Both the position numbers and the translations under genes were made by a program. Positions 52,542-63,225 of a stretch of DNA of 64,000 bases are shown here, piece by piece. Source of the DNA: UBA10649 sp963700745 (GTDB lineage: Bacteria > Actinomycetota > Actinomycetes > S36-B12); contig CAVOYT010000012.1 of the NCBI GenBank assembly GCA_963700745.1, forward strand, positions 186,001 to 250,000, in the 5' to 3' direction. The notes under the pieces were generated by a model. That model saw only the letters and a program-made list of their open reading frames with translations, was not told the DNA's origin and did no database searches. Numbering within the stretch: position 1 is the first letter of the stretch; each line of letters opens with the position of its first letter.

Positions 52542-53340
52542 ATGGCGTCGACGTCGGTCCCGACCCCCCCGATCCTCAGCGACGGGGTCGTCAGCCTGCG
52601 CCCCCCGCGGCCCGACGACGCCGAGAGCATCACCCGGGCCTGCCAGGACCCGCAGATCGGCCAGTGGACCACCGTCCCCGTCCCGTACGCCCGGGAGGAC
52701 GCCGATGAGTGGCTCGCCCAGCACCAGGCGGCAGCGGAGTGGTGGACGAACCCGACCTGGAGCGTCACCGTGGTTCCCGACGACGGGTGGTGCGGGACCC
52801 TCGACCTGCGCCCGGACGGCGAGGGCGGCGTCGAGGTCGGATACCTGCTCGCCCCGTGGGCCCGCGGCCGCGGCCACGCCACCCGCGCCCTGCGGCTCGC
52901 GTGCGCCTGGGCCTTCGGCAGCCTCGGCGGTCCAGGTCGTCCGGTGGTGCGCCTACACCGGCAACGTCGCATCGCTGCACACCGCGCGCAACGTGGGGTT
53001 CCAGGTGCCCGACCACGTCTTCCGCGCCTACAGCGCGCAGCGTGGCCAGCGACGGGACTCCTGGATCGGAACCCTCACCCCGGACGACCTGTCCTCCGCC
53101 AGCCGGATGGGCGATCCGCGGGGACGGTATCTGGGCCCGAGCCTGACCGCCCGGGAGCTCGACGTGCTGCGGCACATGACGCGCGGACAGTCGAACCGGG
53201 CGATCGCCGTCGAGCTCGGCATCAGCGAGAACACCGTGAAGAACCACGTGCGCAGCATCCTGGAGAAGCTCCAGGCCAAGTCCCGGTCCGAGGCCGTCGT
53301 CATCGGCCTGCGGCAGGGGCTCACGCACCTGCCGGACTGA
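52542..53340 (+). CDS. GNAT acetyltransferase fused to a LuxR helix-turn-helix domain
   Basis: ATG at 52542. Residues 1-~180 are a RimJ/RimL-type GNAT domain: GVVSLRPPRPDDAESITRAC, the acetyl-CoA loop region VEVGYLLAPWARGRGHATRA and, after a single frame change near 52930, VVRWCAYTGNVASLHTARNV. The last ~65 residues are a full LuxR domain: LTARELDVLRHMTRGQSNRA, IAVELGISENTVKNHVRSIL and EKLQAKSRSEAVVIGL. The join (DPRGRYLGPSLTARELD) lies well after the shift and inside one frame, so the fusion is not created by it. Possibly an acetyl-CoA-responsive regulator, or a chromatin-bound acetylase. Confidence 0.82.
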
Positions 53341-53374
53341 CCCCCCTGCCGGACTGACCCACCTGCCGGACTGA
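53324..53374 (+). repeat. Three 17-base tandem repeats across the GNAT-LuxR stop codon
   Basis: The core CCTGCCGGACTGA recurs three times at 17-base spacing. As 17 is not a multiple of three, the three TGA triplets (53338, 53355, 53372) close all three forward frames. Confidence 0.85.
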
Positions 53375-53441
53375 CGTCAGGCGTCCACAGCCCCGCTCGG
53401 CTCCGCCCCCGAACCACCGTCGGCCCGGCGATCCTGTGCGG

Positions 53442-54101
53442 ATGCCACGCCTGGCCGCTGACGTCGTCGACCTCATCCTCGGCCGCACCTGCGTGGCCTG
53501 CCAGACGCCCGGGCCGGGGTGGTGCCCCGCCTGCCTCGCCCTGGTGCGTGGCCGGGCGGGCATCGTCCGCGTCCCTGCCGTCGACGTCAGCGTCGCGACG
53601 GCCATCCGGTACGACGGAGTGGGTCGCCGCGTCATCCTCGACTACAAGGAGCGTGGACATCGCGCTCTGGCCCGTCCCCTCGGCGTGCTGCTGGCCGACG
53701 CCGTACTGGTGCACGTCGCCTCGCGGCCCGGCCGACGCCTCGCGCTCGTGCCGGTCCCGGGCCACCGAGGGGCCACCCGAGGATTCGACGCGCTCGGCGC
53801 AGTGGTGTCGGCCGCCCGCCGGACGCTGGCCGCGGCCGGCCACGACGCCGTCGTCACCCGTCTCCTGCGTCCCGGCGCACGCCACGCACCCTTGAAGCGG
53901 CTCGGCCGGCAGGAGCGCTTCCGCGGGATCGAGGGCGCCTTCCTGCCAGTCAAGGTGCGCAAGTCGATCGAGGACGAGTTGGTGCTCATCGTCGATGATG
54001 TCGTCACCAGCGGGGCGACACTGGCAGAGGCGACGCGGGTGCTGCGCCGGGTCGGGGTACGCGTGGATGGCTCGGCGACCGTCGCAGCCGCGCTCCGCTA
54101 G
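53442..54101 (+). CDS. comF: ComF family phosphoribosyltransferase-like protein
   Basis: 219 residues, one frame. A zinc-type pair of CxxC motifs (CVACQTPGPGWCPAC) opens the protein. A double-strand region (IRYDGVGRRVILDYKERGHR) and LALVPVPGHRGATRGFDAL precede KRLGRQERFRGIEGAF and the PRPP-binding loop VLIVDDVVTSGATLAEATRV. ComF proteins aid DNA uptake in naturally competent bacteria and have unclear roles elsewhere. It sits between secA and lpqB as in mycobacteria but in the opposite orientation to both. An in-frame GTG at 53436 is an alternative start. Confidence 0.9.
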   Translation: MPRLAADVVDLILGRTCVACQTPGPGWCPACLALVRGRAGIVRVPAVDVSVATAIRYDGVGRRVILDYKERGHRALARPLGVLLADAVLVHVASRPGRRLALVPVPGHRGATRGFDALGAVVSAARRTLAAAGHDAVVTRLLRPGARHAPLKRLGRQERFRGIEGAFLPVKVRKSIEDELVLIVDDVVTSGATLAEATRVLRRVGVRVDGSATVAAALR

Positions 54102-54128
54102 GAGATGGACGCGCTGACCGGATGCGTG

Positions 54129-55877
54129 CTACCCGGGATAGGCAGGAGACGAGCCGCGCACCCGCTCGGTCCACAGCCCCGTCGTGAACTCGTAGACGAG
54201 GCCGTCAGCGGCACCCACCAGCGTCGGCAGTCCGGGCGCGGCCCCCACGGTCAGCGGTGCCTCGGGGTTGCCCTGCGAGTTCGACGACCCGCGCGCGATC
54301 GACACCTCGAACACCTGCACCGAGCCTGCGCTCTCACTGCCCAGCACCGAGAGCGAGTCCGCTCCGGACCAGGCCGCGTCGAGCACCTCCACCAGCCGGG
54401 ACTCGACGCGGATCGGCGCGTTGACCGCGATCCGCGTCGATGTCCCGGCGGAGCGGATCACGCGCGCCAGCAGGAGGCCGGTCCGCGGGCCGCGGCGGAT
54501 GATGAGGGCCGCACGCGTGCCGTCCCGCGAGGGGATCGCCGCGAGCAGGACCGTGCGCTTGCTCAGGCCGGAGACGCTGATCGGCACCGAGGTCCCGTCA
54601 GGGGTCACCGAGACCAGACCGTCCTCCTCGTCCACGACCCAGACCGAGGACCGGTCGAAGGCGATCGACGTCGGCGAACCCGCTTCGCGGACGCGGATCA
54701 GCGGTGCGCCCTCGAGCATCCGCGCCTCCCACACCGCCCCCTCGATGTCGATGCCGGCGATGGACTGCGAGTCGTTGGAGATGGCGATGTCGACCAGCGG
54801 GATCTCTCCCTGCCCCGCACCTCCCGGCACGGTGCGGACCCCGTCCGGGATCAGCCGCACGACCCCGTCCGGCCGGGCGGCGTAGCCCACCGAGCCGGTC
54901 GGCAGTCCGTTGGGATCCACGGCCGGCCAGGCATCGCGCGGCTGCGGCGAGGGTGCTCCGGGCACCAGGAGCGGCTGGCCGCCCGCGGTGATCTCCACCG
55001 CCTGCACGTCGGGCAGCTGCTTCAGGGTCCAGACGATCTGCTGCGACAGCGCCTGGCGGGTCCGGTCGTCCGCCTGGCGGGCGTTGGCGGTGAGGTCCAC
55101 GCGGGCGATGCCGGACTCGATCGGCACCGCATCGATGTTGAGCGCAACGCCCGCGGGGAAGCCGGTGCGGACCGCTGGCCGCAGCCAGGCGCTGGGTCCG
55201 GCCACCAGGTCGCGCACGAGCGTGGTGGCCAGCCCGGGGCCGATCACGGGGATCATCCGCGGATCCGGCACCAGCGTGTCGAACTCCGGGTTGAAGAAGT
55301 ACACGGCGAAGCTGCGGAAGGCCCGGTCGACGTCGGTCTGCGACAGCACGAGCCCCTCGGGCGCAACCGAGATGCGCCACTCGCCGTTCACCTTGTCGAG
55401 GTCGAATGCGGTGCGCAGCTCCGCGGACGGACCGCTCACCTCGAAGCGGCCGTTGGGCGCGATCTGCCCGGCCTCGTCCGCGGTGAGGACGACCGAGCTG
55501 CCGAGCTCCGTCAGCGACGGTGCGCCCTCGTACACGGCGACGCCGGCGTCGGTATCCCATTCCAGGCTCGCCTTCGGCGTCAGGTACATGCGGGCCACTG
55601 CGTGGTCGCCGTCGAAGGACGCGGATGCGTCGAGGAAGCCCTGGACCACCTCGAGCTGGCTCATGCCCTCGCGCGGCTCGCGCGCGATGACGCGGATGAA
55701 CTGGTCCTCGGGGTCGACGCCGACCTGCTCGCCCTGCTGGATCGGCCCCGCCGTCGGCACCTGTGCGGTCAGGGAGGTGGGCGTGCCCGCGCAGGCGCTG
55801 ACGGTGGCGAGGATGACCACCACGATCCCCAGGCGGAGCCCCGTCCGCCCTCCCGTCATCGGTCGCCGGGTGGTCAT
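54129..55877 (-). CDS. lpqB: Lipoprotein LpqB, MtrAB accessory factor
   Basis: 582 residues, one frame. The signal peptide (LRLGIVVVILATVSACAGT) has a lipobox with Cys29. A central GerMN-type domain (GIARVDLTANARQADDRTRQ, ALSQQIVWTLKQLPDVQAVE) is followed by a C-terminal beta-propeller-like region (SIAFDRSSVWVVDEEDG; TLVGAADGLVYEFTTG). In mycobacteria and Streptomyces LpqB binds the MtrB sensor outside the cell and tunes MtrA signalling. Its start overlaps the mtrB stop by four bases, so the three genes are one unit. Confidence 0.95.
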   Translation of the reverse strand: MTTRRPMTGGRTGLRLGIVVVILATVSACAGTPTSLTAQVPTAGPIQQGEQVGVDPEDQFIRVIAREPREGMSQLEVVQGFLDASASFDGDHAVARMYLTPKASLEWDTDAGVAVYEGAPSLTELGSSVVLTADEAGQIAPNGRFEVSGPSAELRTAFDLDKVNGEWRISVAPEGLVLSQTDVDRAFRSFAVYFFNPEFDTLVPDPRMIPVIGPGLATTLVRDLVAGPSAWLRPAVRTGFPAGVALNIDAVPIESGIARVDLTANARQADDRTRQALSQQIVWTLKQLPDVQAVEITAGGQPLLVPGAPSPQPRDAWPAVDPNGLPTGSVGYAARPDGVVRLIPDGVRTVPGGAGQGEIPLVDIAISNDSQSIAGIDIEGAVWEARMLEGAPLIRVREAGSPTSIAFDRSSVWVVDEEDGLVSVTPDGTSVPISVSGLSKRTVLLAAIPSRDGTRAALIIRRGPRTGLLLARVIRSAGTSTRIAVNAPIRVESRLVEVLDAAWSGADSLSVLGSESAGSVQVFEVSIARGSSNSQGNPEAPLTVGAAPGLPTLVGAADGLVYEFTTGLWTERVRGSSPAYPG

Positions 55878-57583
55878 CGGTCACCCCCCTTGATGACGAA
55901 CGTCGCGGCGGGCGACGATGAGGCGGGCTCGCGCGGGCCGAGATCGTCGGCATCGTCGGGAGCCACGTCGAGGACATCATCCGTGTCGACATCCGTCCTG
56001 ACGTCGGACGGCTCCAGCGGCAGGGGCGACTCGGTGATCGGGATCGAGCGATCGAGCGGCAGGGTGAGGCGGAAGCAGGCGCCCAGCCCCGGCTCGCCCC
56101 ACGCCTCGAGCCAGCCGCCGTGCAGTCGCGCGTCCTCCAGGCTGATCGACAGTCCCAGCCCCGTGCCTCCCGTCGTGCGGGCCCGCGCCGGGTCGGCCCG
56201 CCAGAAGCGGTTGAACACCAGGGCCGACTCGCCCGGCCGCAGGCCCACGCCGAAGTCCCGTACGGACACGGCCACGGCATCCGGGCCCGCGGCGATCGAC
56301 ACGTCCACCCCGCGAAGGTCGCCGTGCTCGATGGCGTTCTCGATCAGGTTGCGGACGATGCGCTGAACTCGCCGAGGGTCGCAGTCGACGGTGCATGCCG
56401 TCTCCGGCGTGACGAGGCGAACGTCGAGGCCACTGTGCTCTGCCAGCGGCTGCGCGATGTCGATCGCCCGCTGGACCAGGCTGACGAGGTCGACCCGCTC
56501 CGCGTCGAGCACGGCTGCCCCAGCGTCGAACCGCGAGATCTCCAGCAGGTCCACCAGCAGCGCCTCGAAACGGTCGAGCTGGTTCTGCAGCAGTTCGACG
56601 GCGCGCTCCGTCGGCGCGTCGAGGCCGACGCGGTCGTCATAGACGACATCGGCAGCCATCCGGATCGTGGTCAGCGGGGTGCGCAGCTCGTGGGACACGT
56701 CCGACACGAACCTCTGCTGGACGCGCGAGAGCTCCTCCAGCTGTCGGATCTGCCGGGCAAGGCTCTCGGCCATCGCGTTGAACGAGGTGGCCAGCCGGGC
56801 GAGATCGTCCGTGCCCTTGACCTTCATCCGCTCGGCCAGGTTGCCCTCCGCGAGTCGGGCCGCGGTCTGCGATGCCGCGCGCACCGGGACCACGACCTGC
56901 CGGGTCACCAGCCAGGCGACGAAGGCCAGGAGCATCACCAGCAGGACACCGGTGTACACCACGGAACTGCGGACGAGGTCCAACGTCGCCTGCTCCTGGC
57001 CGAGCGGGAACAGGTAGTACAGCTCGTACGGCCCGACCGTCGGCACCAGCAGCGGAGCGCCCACGATCAGGCCGGGCGCGCTCCGCCCGTCGAGGAACTG
57101 GATCTCCGTGTAGGTCCAGGACTGCCGCTCGGAGTCGACGACGGCCTCGCGCAGGGCCGTCGGCACGCTCGACTCGGCGACGAGGTTGGTGCCGCGCTCG
57201 GGTGCGTCCCCGCTGGGCTGCGAGGACAGCAGCAGGACGTCGAAGGTGGACGGCGACCCGGCTCGCGCGGCCAGCGCGCTCACCACGCTGTCGACCAGGC
57301 GGTCGGGTGACGGCGTCGACGGACCGGTGTCGGCCGCGTCAAGGATCCGCTGAGCCTCACCCAGACCGGCGGACGCCTCGCCGACGCTGATGCGCTCCTT
57401 CGCGTCGAGGAGTCCCGACGTCACGCGGGACAGCAGCGACAGGCCCAGCACGCCGACCACGATGACGGACAGCACGAGGGTGGTCGCCGTGACCCGCAGC
57501 CAGAGCGAGCGTCGCCAGATCCGCCTGATCGCGCGCGGCACGACGAGGAGGAACCGGGGTACGGCCATCAGGATCCGGGTCAT
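55874..57583 (-). CDS. mtrB: Sensor histidine kinase MtrB
   Basis: 569 residues, one frame. Two membrane helices (LWLRVTATTLVLSVIVVGVL and VYTGVLLVMLLAFVAWLV) flank an extracellular sensory domain. HAMP (AARLAEGNLAERMKVKGTDD), the phosphoacceptor FVSDVSHELRTPLTTIRMAA, then N box (NLIENAIEH), VSVRDFGVGL and GGTGLGLSI follow. It phosphorylates MtrA and controls cell-wall and division genes. A long acidic tail (DVRTDVDTDDVLDVAPDDAD) extends past the ATPase domain. Nineteen bases separate it from mtrA. Confidence 0.95.
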   Translation of the reverse strand: MTRILMAVPRFLLVVPRAIRRIWRRSLWLRVTATTLVLSVIVVGVLGLSLLSRVTSGLLDAKERISVGEASAGLGEAQRILDAADTGPSTPSPDRLVDSVVSALAARAGSPSTFDVLLLSSQPSGDAPERGTNLVAESSVPTALREAVVDSERQSWTYTEIQFLDGRSAPGLIVGAPLLVPTVGPYELYYLFPLGQEQATLDLVRSSVVYTGVLLVMLLAFVAWLVTRQVVVPVRAASQTAARLAEGNLAERMKVKGTDDLARLATSFNAMAESLARQIRQLEELSRVQQRFVSDVSHELRTPLTTIRMAADVVYDDRVGLDAPTERAVELLQNQLDRFEALLVDLLEISRFDAGAAVLDAERVDLVSLVQRAIDIAQPLAEHSGLDVRLVTPETACTVDCDPRRVQRIVRNLIENAIEHGDLRGVDVSIAAGPDAVAVSVRDFGVGLRPGESALVFNRFWRADPARARTTGGTGLGLSISLEDARLHGGWLEAWGEPGLGACFRLTLPLDRSIPITESPLPLEPSDVRTDVDTDDVLDVAPDDADDLGPREPASSSPAATFVIKGGDR

Positions 57584-57601
57584 CGAACTGCCGCCAGCGC
57601 G

Positions 57602-58312
57602 CTACGCCGGACCCGCCTTGTAGCCCACGCCGCGAACGGTGAGCACGATGTCCGGGTTCTCGGGGTCGATCTCGACCTTGGCGCGCAGGCGCTGCACGTG
57701 CACGTTGACCAGGCGGGTGTCGGCAGCGTGCCGGTAGCCCCACACCTCCTGCAGGAGCACCTCGCGCGTGAAGACCTGGCCCGGCTTGCGGGCCAGGCAC
57801 ACGAGCAGGTCGAACTCCAGCGGGGTCAGCGACAGCACCTCGCTGCCGCGTCGCACGGCGTGACCGGTGACGTCGATCTCGAGGTCGCCGATGAGCAGGG
57901 TCTGCGGGGGGCTGTCGTCGTTGCGGCGGATCCGTGCCCGGATCCGCGCCACCAGCTCCTTGGGCTTGAACGGCTTCACGACGTAGTCGTCCGCGCCCGA
58001 CTCGAGGCCGACGACGACGTCGATGGTGTCGCTCTTCGCAGTCAGCATGACGATCGGCGTGCCGGACTCCGCCCGGATGGCGCGGCACACGTCGATGCCG
58101 TCCCGGCCGGGGAGCATGAGGTCGAGGAGCACGAGGTCCGGCTTGCTGGCGCGGAACGCCTCGAGCGCCTCAGCACCGTCGGCGCAGAACACCGGCTCGA
58201 AGCCCTCGCCACGCAGGACGATGCCCAGCATCTCCGACAGCGCCGCGTCGTCATCGACCACCAGCACCCGCCCGCGCGAGGAACTGGACGAGCCCGACTG
58301 GGTGACCGTCAT
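57602..58312 (-). CDS. mtrA: Response regulator MtrA (OmpR/PhoB type)
   Basis: 236 residues, one frame. Receiver: RVLVVDDDAALSEMLGIVL, phosphoacceptor Asp64 in LVLLDLMLPGRDGIDV, Thr in IVMLTAKSD and Lys in DDYVVKPFKPKEL. The winged-helix domain ends VNVHVQRLRAKVEIDPENPD, IVLTVRGVGYKAGPA. MtrA is essential in mycobacteria and represses or activates cell-cycle genes. The CPBP protease gene lies five bases upstream on the same strand and may share its transcript. Confidence 0.95.
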   Translation of the reverse strand: MTVTQSGSSSSSRGRVLVVDDDAALSEMLGIVLRGEGFEPVFCADGAEALEAFRASKPDLVLLDLMLPGRDGIDVCRAIRAESGTPIVMLTAKSDTIDVVVGLESGADDYVVKPFKPKELVARIRARIRRNDDSPPQTLLIGDLEIDVTGHAVRRGSEVLSLTPLEFDLLVCLARKPGQVFTREVLLQEVWGYRHAADTRLVNVHVQRLRAKVEIDPENPDIVLTVRGVGYKAGPA

Positions 58313-58316
58313 GCGC

Positions 58317-59084
58317 CTATGGTGACACGTCGGGGAGTCCCACGAGCAGGACTATCGCTCCGGGGGCGTTCACCAGCCCGTGCGCGACCATGGCCGAGCC
58401 CGTCGATCCGGTCTTCCATCGGACCCAGCCGAGCAGCAGTCCGGTCGGCAGCAGGACGAAGAAGCGAATCGGCTCGAAGTGGAAGCCGGCGAACACCACA
58501 GCCGTGATGATGATGGTCAGGAGCCCGCTCACGCCCCGCTTGCGCAGGGCCGCGAAGAAGAAGCCCCGGAAGAAGAGCTCCTCGACGATGGGCGCACCCA
58601 CCATGACCAGGGCGGCGAAGACCGTCAGGGACAGGCGATCGGCGCCCTGCTCGAGTTCGGCCGCCACGTCCCCGGCGGCCGACGTGAGGTCGGGGACGAA
58701 GAGCTGCGTGATGAGGGCCGCGATGCCCGCGGCCATGAGCCCGGCGAACCCGGCCAGGGCACCCCACCCGGTGTCGGACCAGGTCAGCCGCAGCCCGAGG
58801 TCGATGCGCGGCCCGTTTCCGCGCCGAGCGGTGGCCAGCAGCGGCCAGCCCGCCAATGCGAGCCACGGCGCCGTCGTGCCGACCAGGATCTGCACCGCTA
58901 TCGGGGCATCGAGGAAGAACAGCGCCCCGCCGACGCCCACGCCGATGAAGACCGCGGCGATCGCGGCCCAGAACACGTCCCAGAGCCCCCAGCGCGGCGG
59001 CCGCAGGTCGTGACCGGCAGCGACCTCCTCGAGGACGGTGACCGGGCAGCCGGGATAGTCGGCCGGAGGAGGGACGCGGGTCAC
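58317..59084 (-). CDS. CPBP family intramembrane glutamic endopeptidase
   Basis: 255 residues, one frame, with about seven or eight hydrophobic helices. The Abi/CAAX-protease signature is complete: EELFFRGFFFAAL (EExxxR), FAGFHFEPIRFFVLLPTG (FxxxH) and MVAHGLVNAPGAIVLL (HxxxN). Substrates are unknown; family members process membrane peptides or act in bacteriocin immunity. Its position immediately before mtrA, where mycobacteria have tmk, is notable. Confidence 0.9.
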   Translation of the reverse strand: MTRVPPPADYPGCPVTVLEEVAAGHDLRPPRWGLWDVFWAAIAAVFIGVGVGGALFFLDAPIAVQILVGTTAPWLALAGWPLLATARRGNGPRIDLGLRLTWSDTGWGALAGFAGLMAAGIAALITQLFVPDLTSAAGDVAAELEQGADRLSLTVFAALVMVGAPIVEELFFRGFFFAALRKRGVSGLLTIIITAVVFAGFHFEPIRFFVLLPTGLLLGWVRWKTGSTGSAMVAHGLVNAPGAIVLLVGLPDVSP

Positions 59085-59108
59085 GCGCCACCGTAACCTC
59101 CCTCACTT

Positions 59109-59180
59109 CCCTCGTTGAACGTGCAGACGTTGGTGGACGGGGACCGCGTGAGACGCCAACGTCTGCACGCTCAACGAGGG
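59109..59180. repeat. Long imperfect palindrome (family member 4)
   Basis: Arms 59109-59133 and 59156-59180 match over 25 bases with one mismatch; the ends are CCCTCGTTGA/TCAACGAGGG. Unlike the other members it lies between divergent genes, 19 bases before the downstream start codon, where a terminator would make little sense. Confidence 0.85.
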
Positions 59181-59198
59181 GGCGGTAGCGTCGGTCGG

Positions 59199-59477
59199 GT
59201 GACGAATGAGCGCCCGCCGACCAAGAACCCGTGGCTTGTGATGTCCCCGATGCGCCGAGCGATCGGCATCGTCCTGATCGTGATCGGCGCGGTGTGGTTC
59301 CTGCAGGGCATCGGCGTCGCCCAGGGCAGCGTCATGACCGGCAGCACCCTGTGGGCGGTCCTCGGAGTCGGGTGCTTCGTCGCGGGAGCCATGGTCCTGC
59401 GCCGGGCGCTGGTCGCAGCACGACTCAGCATCGAGAAGGCCAGCGCCCCGATCGAGGACGACACCGGGGAGAAATAG
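59199..59477 (+). CDS. Small two-helix membrane protein of unknown function
   Basis: GTG at 59199; 92 residues. Two hydrophobic helices (AIGIVLIVIGAVWFLQGIGV and STLWAVLGVGCFVAGAMVL) with a short hairpin loop and charged ends (MTNERPPTKNP; EKASAPIEDDTGEK). Similar small proteins are common in actinobacteria; no function is known. It is divergent from the CPBP gene and converges with sahH through a strong hairpin. Confidence 0.75.
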   Translation: MTNERPPTKNPWLVMSPMRRAIGIVLIVIGAVWFLQGIGVAQGSVMTGSTLWAVLGVGCFVAGAMVLRRALVAARLSIEKASAPIEDDTGEK

Positions 59478-59519
59478 ACAGATCCGGGCCGAAGTCGGCC
59501 CGGATCTGTCGATTTCTCC
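59468..59519. terminator. Bidirectional terminator hairpin between small membrane gene and sahH
   Basis: Arms 59468-59490 and 59497-59519 pair over 23 bases with one mismatch around the six-base loop GAAGTC. The outer part is A/T-rich (GAAAT / ATTTC), giving a T-run in both directions. It overlaps the end of the upstream gene and ends 20 bases before the sahH stop. Confidence 0.85.
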
Positions 59520-59538
59520 CGCTTTGCGGGACAAACGG

Positions 59539-60995
<1,457 letters not shown>

Positions 60996-61187
60996 GCGTG
61001 AACTCCTCGAATGCGGTTTCGTCGCGAACGGCACGAGGCTTCGATGGTTCGCAGGTGATGGCTCGCCGGTCCAGCGGGCGAACGTCGCGACGGGAACCAG
61101 GGCTCCGGACCATCAGCGACCCGCCCATTCTGCCAGATCGCGGCCTTGCGCCAGCCAGCCCGCCGCCACGCCGGGGAAATGCGGGTC

Positions 61188-62121
61188 TCAGGGGGTGTCG
61201 GGCGGCGCTGGCGTCCGGTCGAGGTCGGGCTCCAGGAAGATGTAGCGCGCCGTCGGGACGGCCGCCCGGACCGCCAGCCTCGGCGGCATCGATGTCCTGG
61301 GCGATCTCGGTGCCCGTGTCGCCGTGGGCCACGGCGATCTTCGCGGCCACCAGCAGCTCGTCGGGCCCGACGTGCAGGGTGCGCAGGTGGATGACCCGCT
61401 CGACGCCCTCCGACGACTCCAGGGCGGCGCGGATGGCCGCCACCTCCTCCGGCAGCGCGCTCTCGCCGACCAGCATCGCGGTCATCTCCATCGCGAGGAA
61501 GATCGCGATCACCACGAGCAGGGTGCCGACGGCCATGGCACCCAGCGCGTCGAACCGACCGTTCCCGGTGATGACGGCCAGCCCGACGCCGAGCAGCGCG
61601 AACACCAGGCCGATCAGGGCGCCGGCGTCCTCCAGGAGGATGACGGGCAGTTCGGGCTGGCGGGCATCCCGCACGAACTTGGCCATCGAGCGCCGGCCGC
61701 GAGAGCGGTTCGCCTCCTTGACGGCGGTCCGGAGGGACAACCCCTCCAGGACGATCGCCACCAGCAGCACGACGACCGCGATCCACCAGTCGTTCAGCGG
61801 CTCCGGCTCCTGCCACTTGTGCCAGCCCTCGTAGAGCGAGAACATGCCGCCGACCATGAACAGGACGATCGCGACGATGAAGCCGTAGACGTACCGGCGT
61901 CGCCCGTAGCCGAAGTTGTGGTGCTCGTCGGCCTTCTTCTTGGCCCGCTTGTTCCCGATGAGCAGCAGCACCTGGTTGCCCGAGTCCGCCACCGAGTGGA
62001 TGGCCTCGGACAGCATGGACGACGATCCGGTGAAGAAGAAGGCGATGAACTTCGCGACCGCGATGCCCAGGTTCGCCAGGAGCGCGGCGATGACCGCCTT
62101 CATGCCGCCCTCAGTGCTCAT
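61188..62121 (-). CDS. Cation diffusion facilitator (ZnT/SLC30-like) transporter
   Basis: ATG at 62121, 13 bases after manA. Helix 1-2: AVIAALLANLGIAVAKFIAF and SMLSEAIHSVADSGNQVLLL, with the His and Asp of the metal site. Helix 5 has VILLEDAGALIGLVFALLG, where Glu replaces the usual first ligand. A cytoplasmic C-terminal domain follows (GVERVIHLRTLHVGPDELLV), and after a shift near 61275 it ends RYIFLEPDLDRTPAPPDTP. This subgroup (YdfM/ZnT9-like) probably exports Zn or Mn in exchange for protons. About 311 residues. Confidence 0.88.
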
Positions 62122-62134
62122 GTCCCGCCTCCGG

Positions 62135-63221
62135 TCATCGCTCGGTCGACTGGACGATAGCGACCAGCCCGTCGGCCTCGACGACGCTGTCGGGGTCGTC
62201 GGCGGAGATCACGGCCGCGGTGCCGGGCCGCAGCGTGACCTCGGCGAACTCGGACACGACCCGCGCCGTGCCCTCGATCGCGAGCAGGATCCGGTAGGCG
62301 CCCGAGGGGATGCGCTCCACGCCGGACGAGACCATCCGCACGACGAACGGGGCGTTGACGGGCCAGATGAGGTCGCCGTGACGGGTCGGCATGACCTGCG
62401 GTCGCACGTCGAGGTCGAGGGCGGCGATGGCGTGGTCGACGAAGACCGGCTTGCCGGTCAGGCCGAGCCGGACGACGTTGTCCGACGAGGTCATGACCTC
62501 CAGGCCGGTACCGCGGATGTAGCTGTGCGGCACGCCCGCCGGCACGTACACCGCCGCTCCCGCGGCCAGCCGCAGGTAGGCCAGCAGCGGGGTCAGCAGT
62601 GCGCCCGCGTCGGTGGGGTACAGCTCGGCGACCGTGCGGTAGGCGACCACCTCCTCGGCGGGCAGGCCGGCGGCGTCGGCCGCTGTCTCCGAGCGAGGCC
62701 ACCGCGGCCGGCGATCGCGGCGGCGAGCAGCAGCGCGGATCGCCGCACGTCGATCCTCGGCGGCCAGGGCCGCGACGGCGTCCTCCGTGCCGGCGATCCC
62801 GGACAGGACCGCGATCGCCTGATCCAGGGGCCGCCAGCCGGCGAACGCCTCGAACGGCTCGAGGGCCACGAGCATCTCGGTCTTCTCGAACGGGTCGCTG
62901 TAGACGAGGCGGCGCACCGGGCTCGAGCTGCGCGTGCCACCCGGCGTCGGCGACCGCCTTGGGCGGGTGGACCTGCACGGACAGCGGGCGGGCCGCGGCC
63001 AGCAGCTTGACCAGCAGCGGGATCGCCTCGACGTCGAAGTGGTCCGCGAGCAGCTCGCCGGTGGGTTCGCCCGCGATGTCGATGAGCGGGGACGGACCGC
63101 CCGGGTGCACGCCGAACCACAGCTCGGCCTGCGCCGCACCCGTCGCCTCGCCGCTCCACGGCTCGAGGCCGTCGACGATGCCCCAGTCGTAGTCCTTGAT
63201 GGCCCCCCTGACGATCAGCAC
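62135..63221 (-). CDS. manA: Mannose-6-phosphate isomerase ManA, frameshifted
   Basis: GTG at 63221. IKDYDWGIVDGLEPW, AELWFGVHPGGPSPL and RPLSVQVHPPKAVADAG give the first metal ligands; after a shift near 62920, VYSDPFEKTEMLVALEPFEA is the conserved substrate loop, and VYVPAGVPHSYIRGTGLEVM holds the last metal His and the catalytic Arg region. It interconverts mannose-6-phosphate and fructose-6-phosphate for GDP-mannose and glycolipids. Another shift lies near 62690. About 362 residues. It follows the Trm112-like gene by four bases. Confidence 0.92.
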
Positions 63222-63225
63222 GATG

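Noticed and set aside
54105..56366. Very long plus-strand open frame opposite lpqB/mtrB
   Set aside because: It is antisense to two clearly real genes, has no recognisable domain and is rich in Arg/His/Pro, as expected for a shadow frame in high-GC DNA.
60996..61187. S-adenosylhomocysteine riboswitch upstream of sahH
   Set aside because: The region was read for the conserved SAH-riboswitch segments and none was found; only an ordinary ribosome-binding site is evident.
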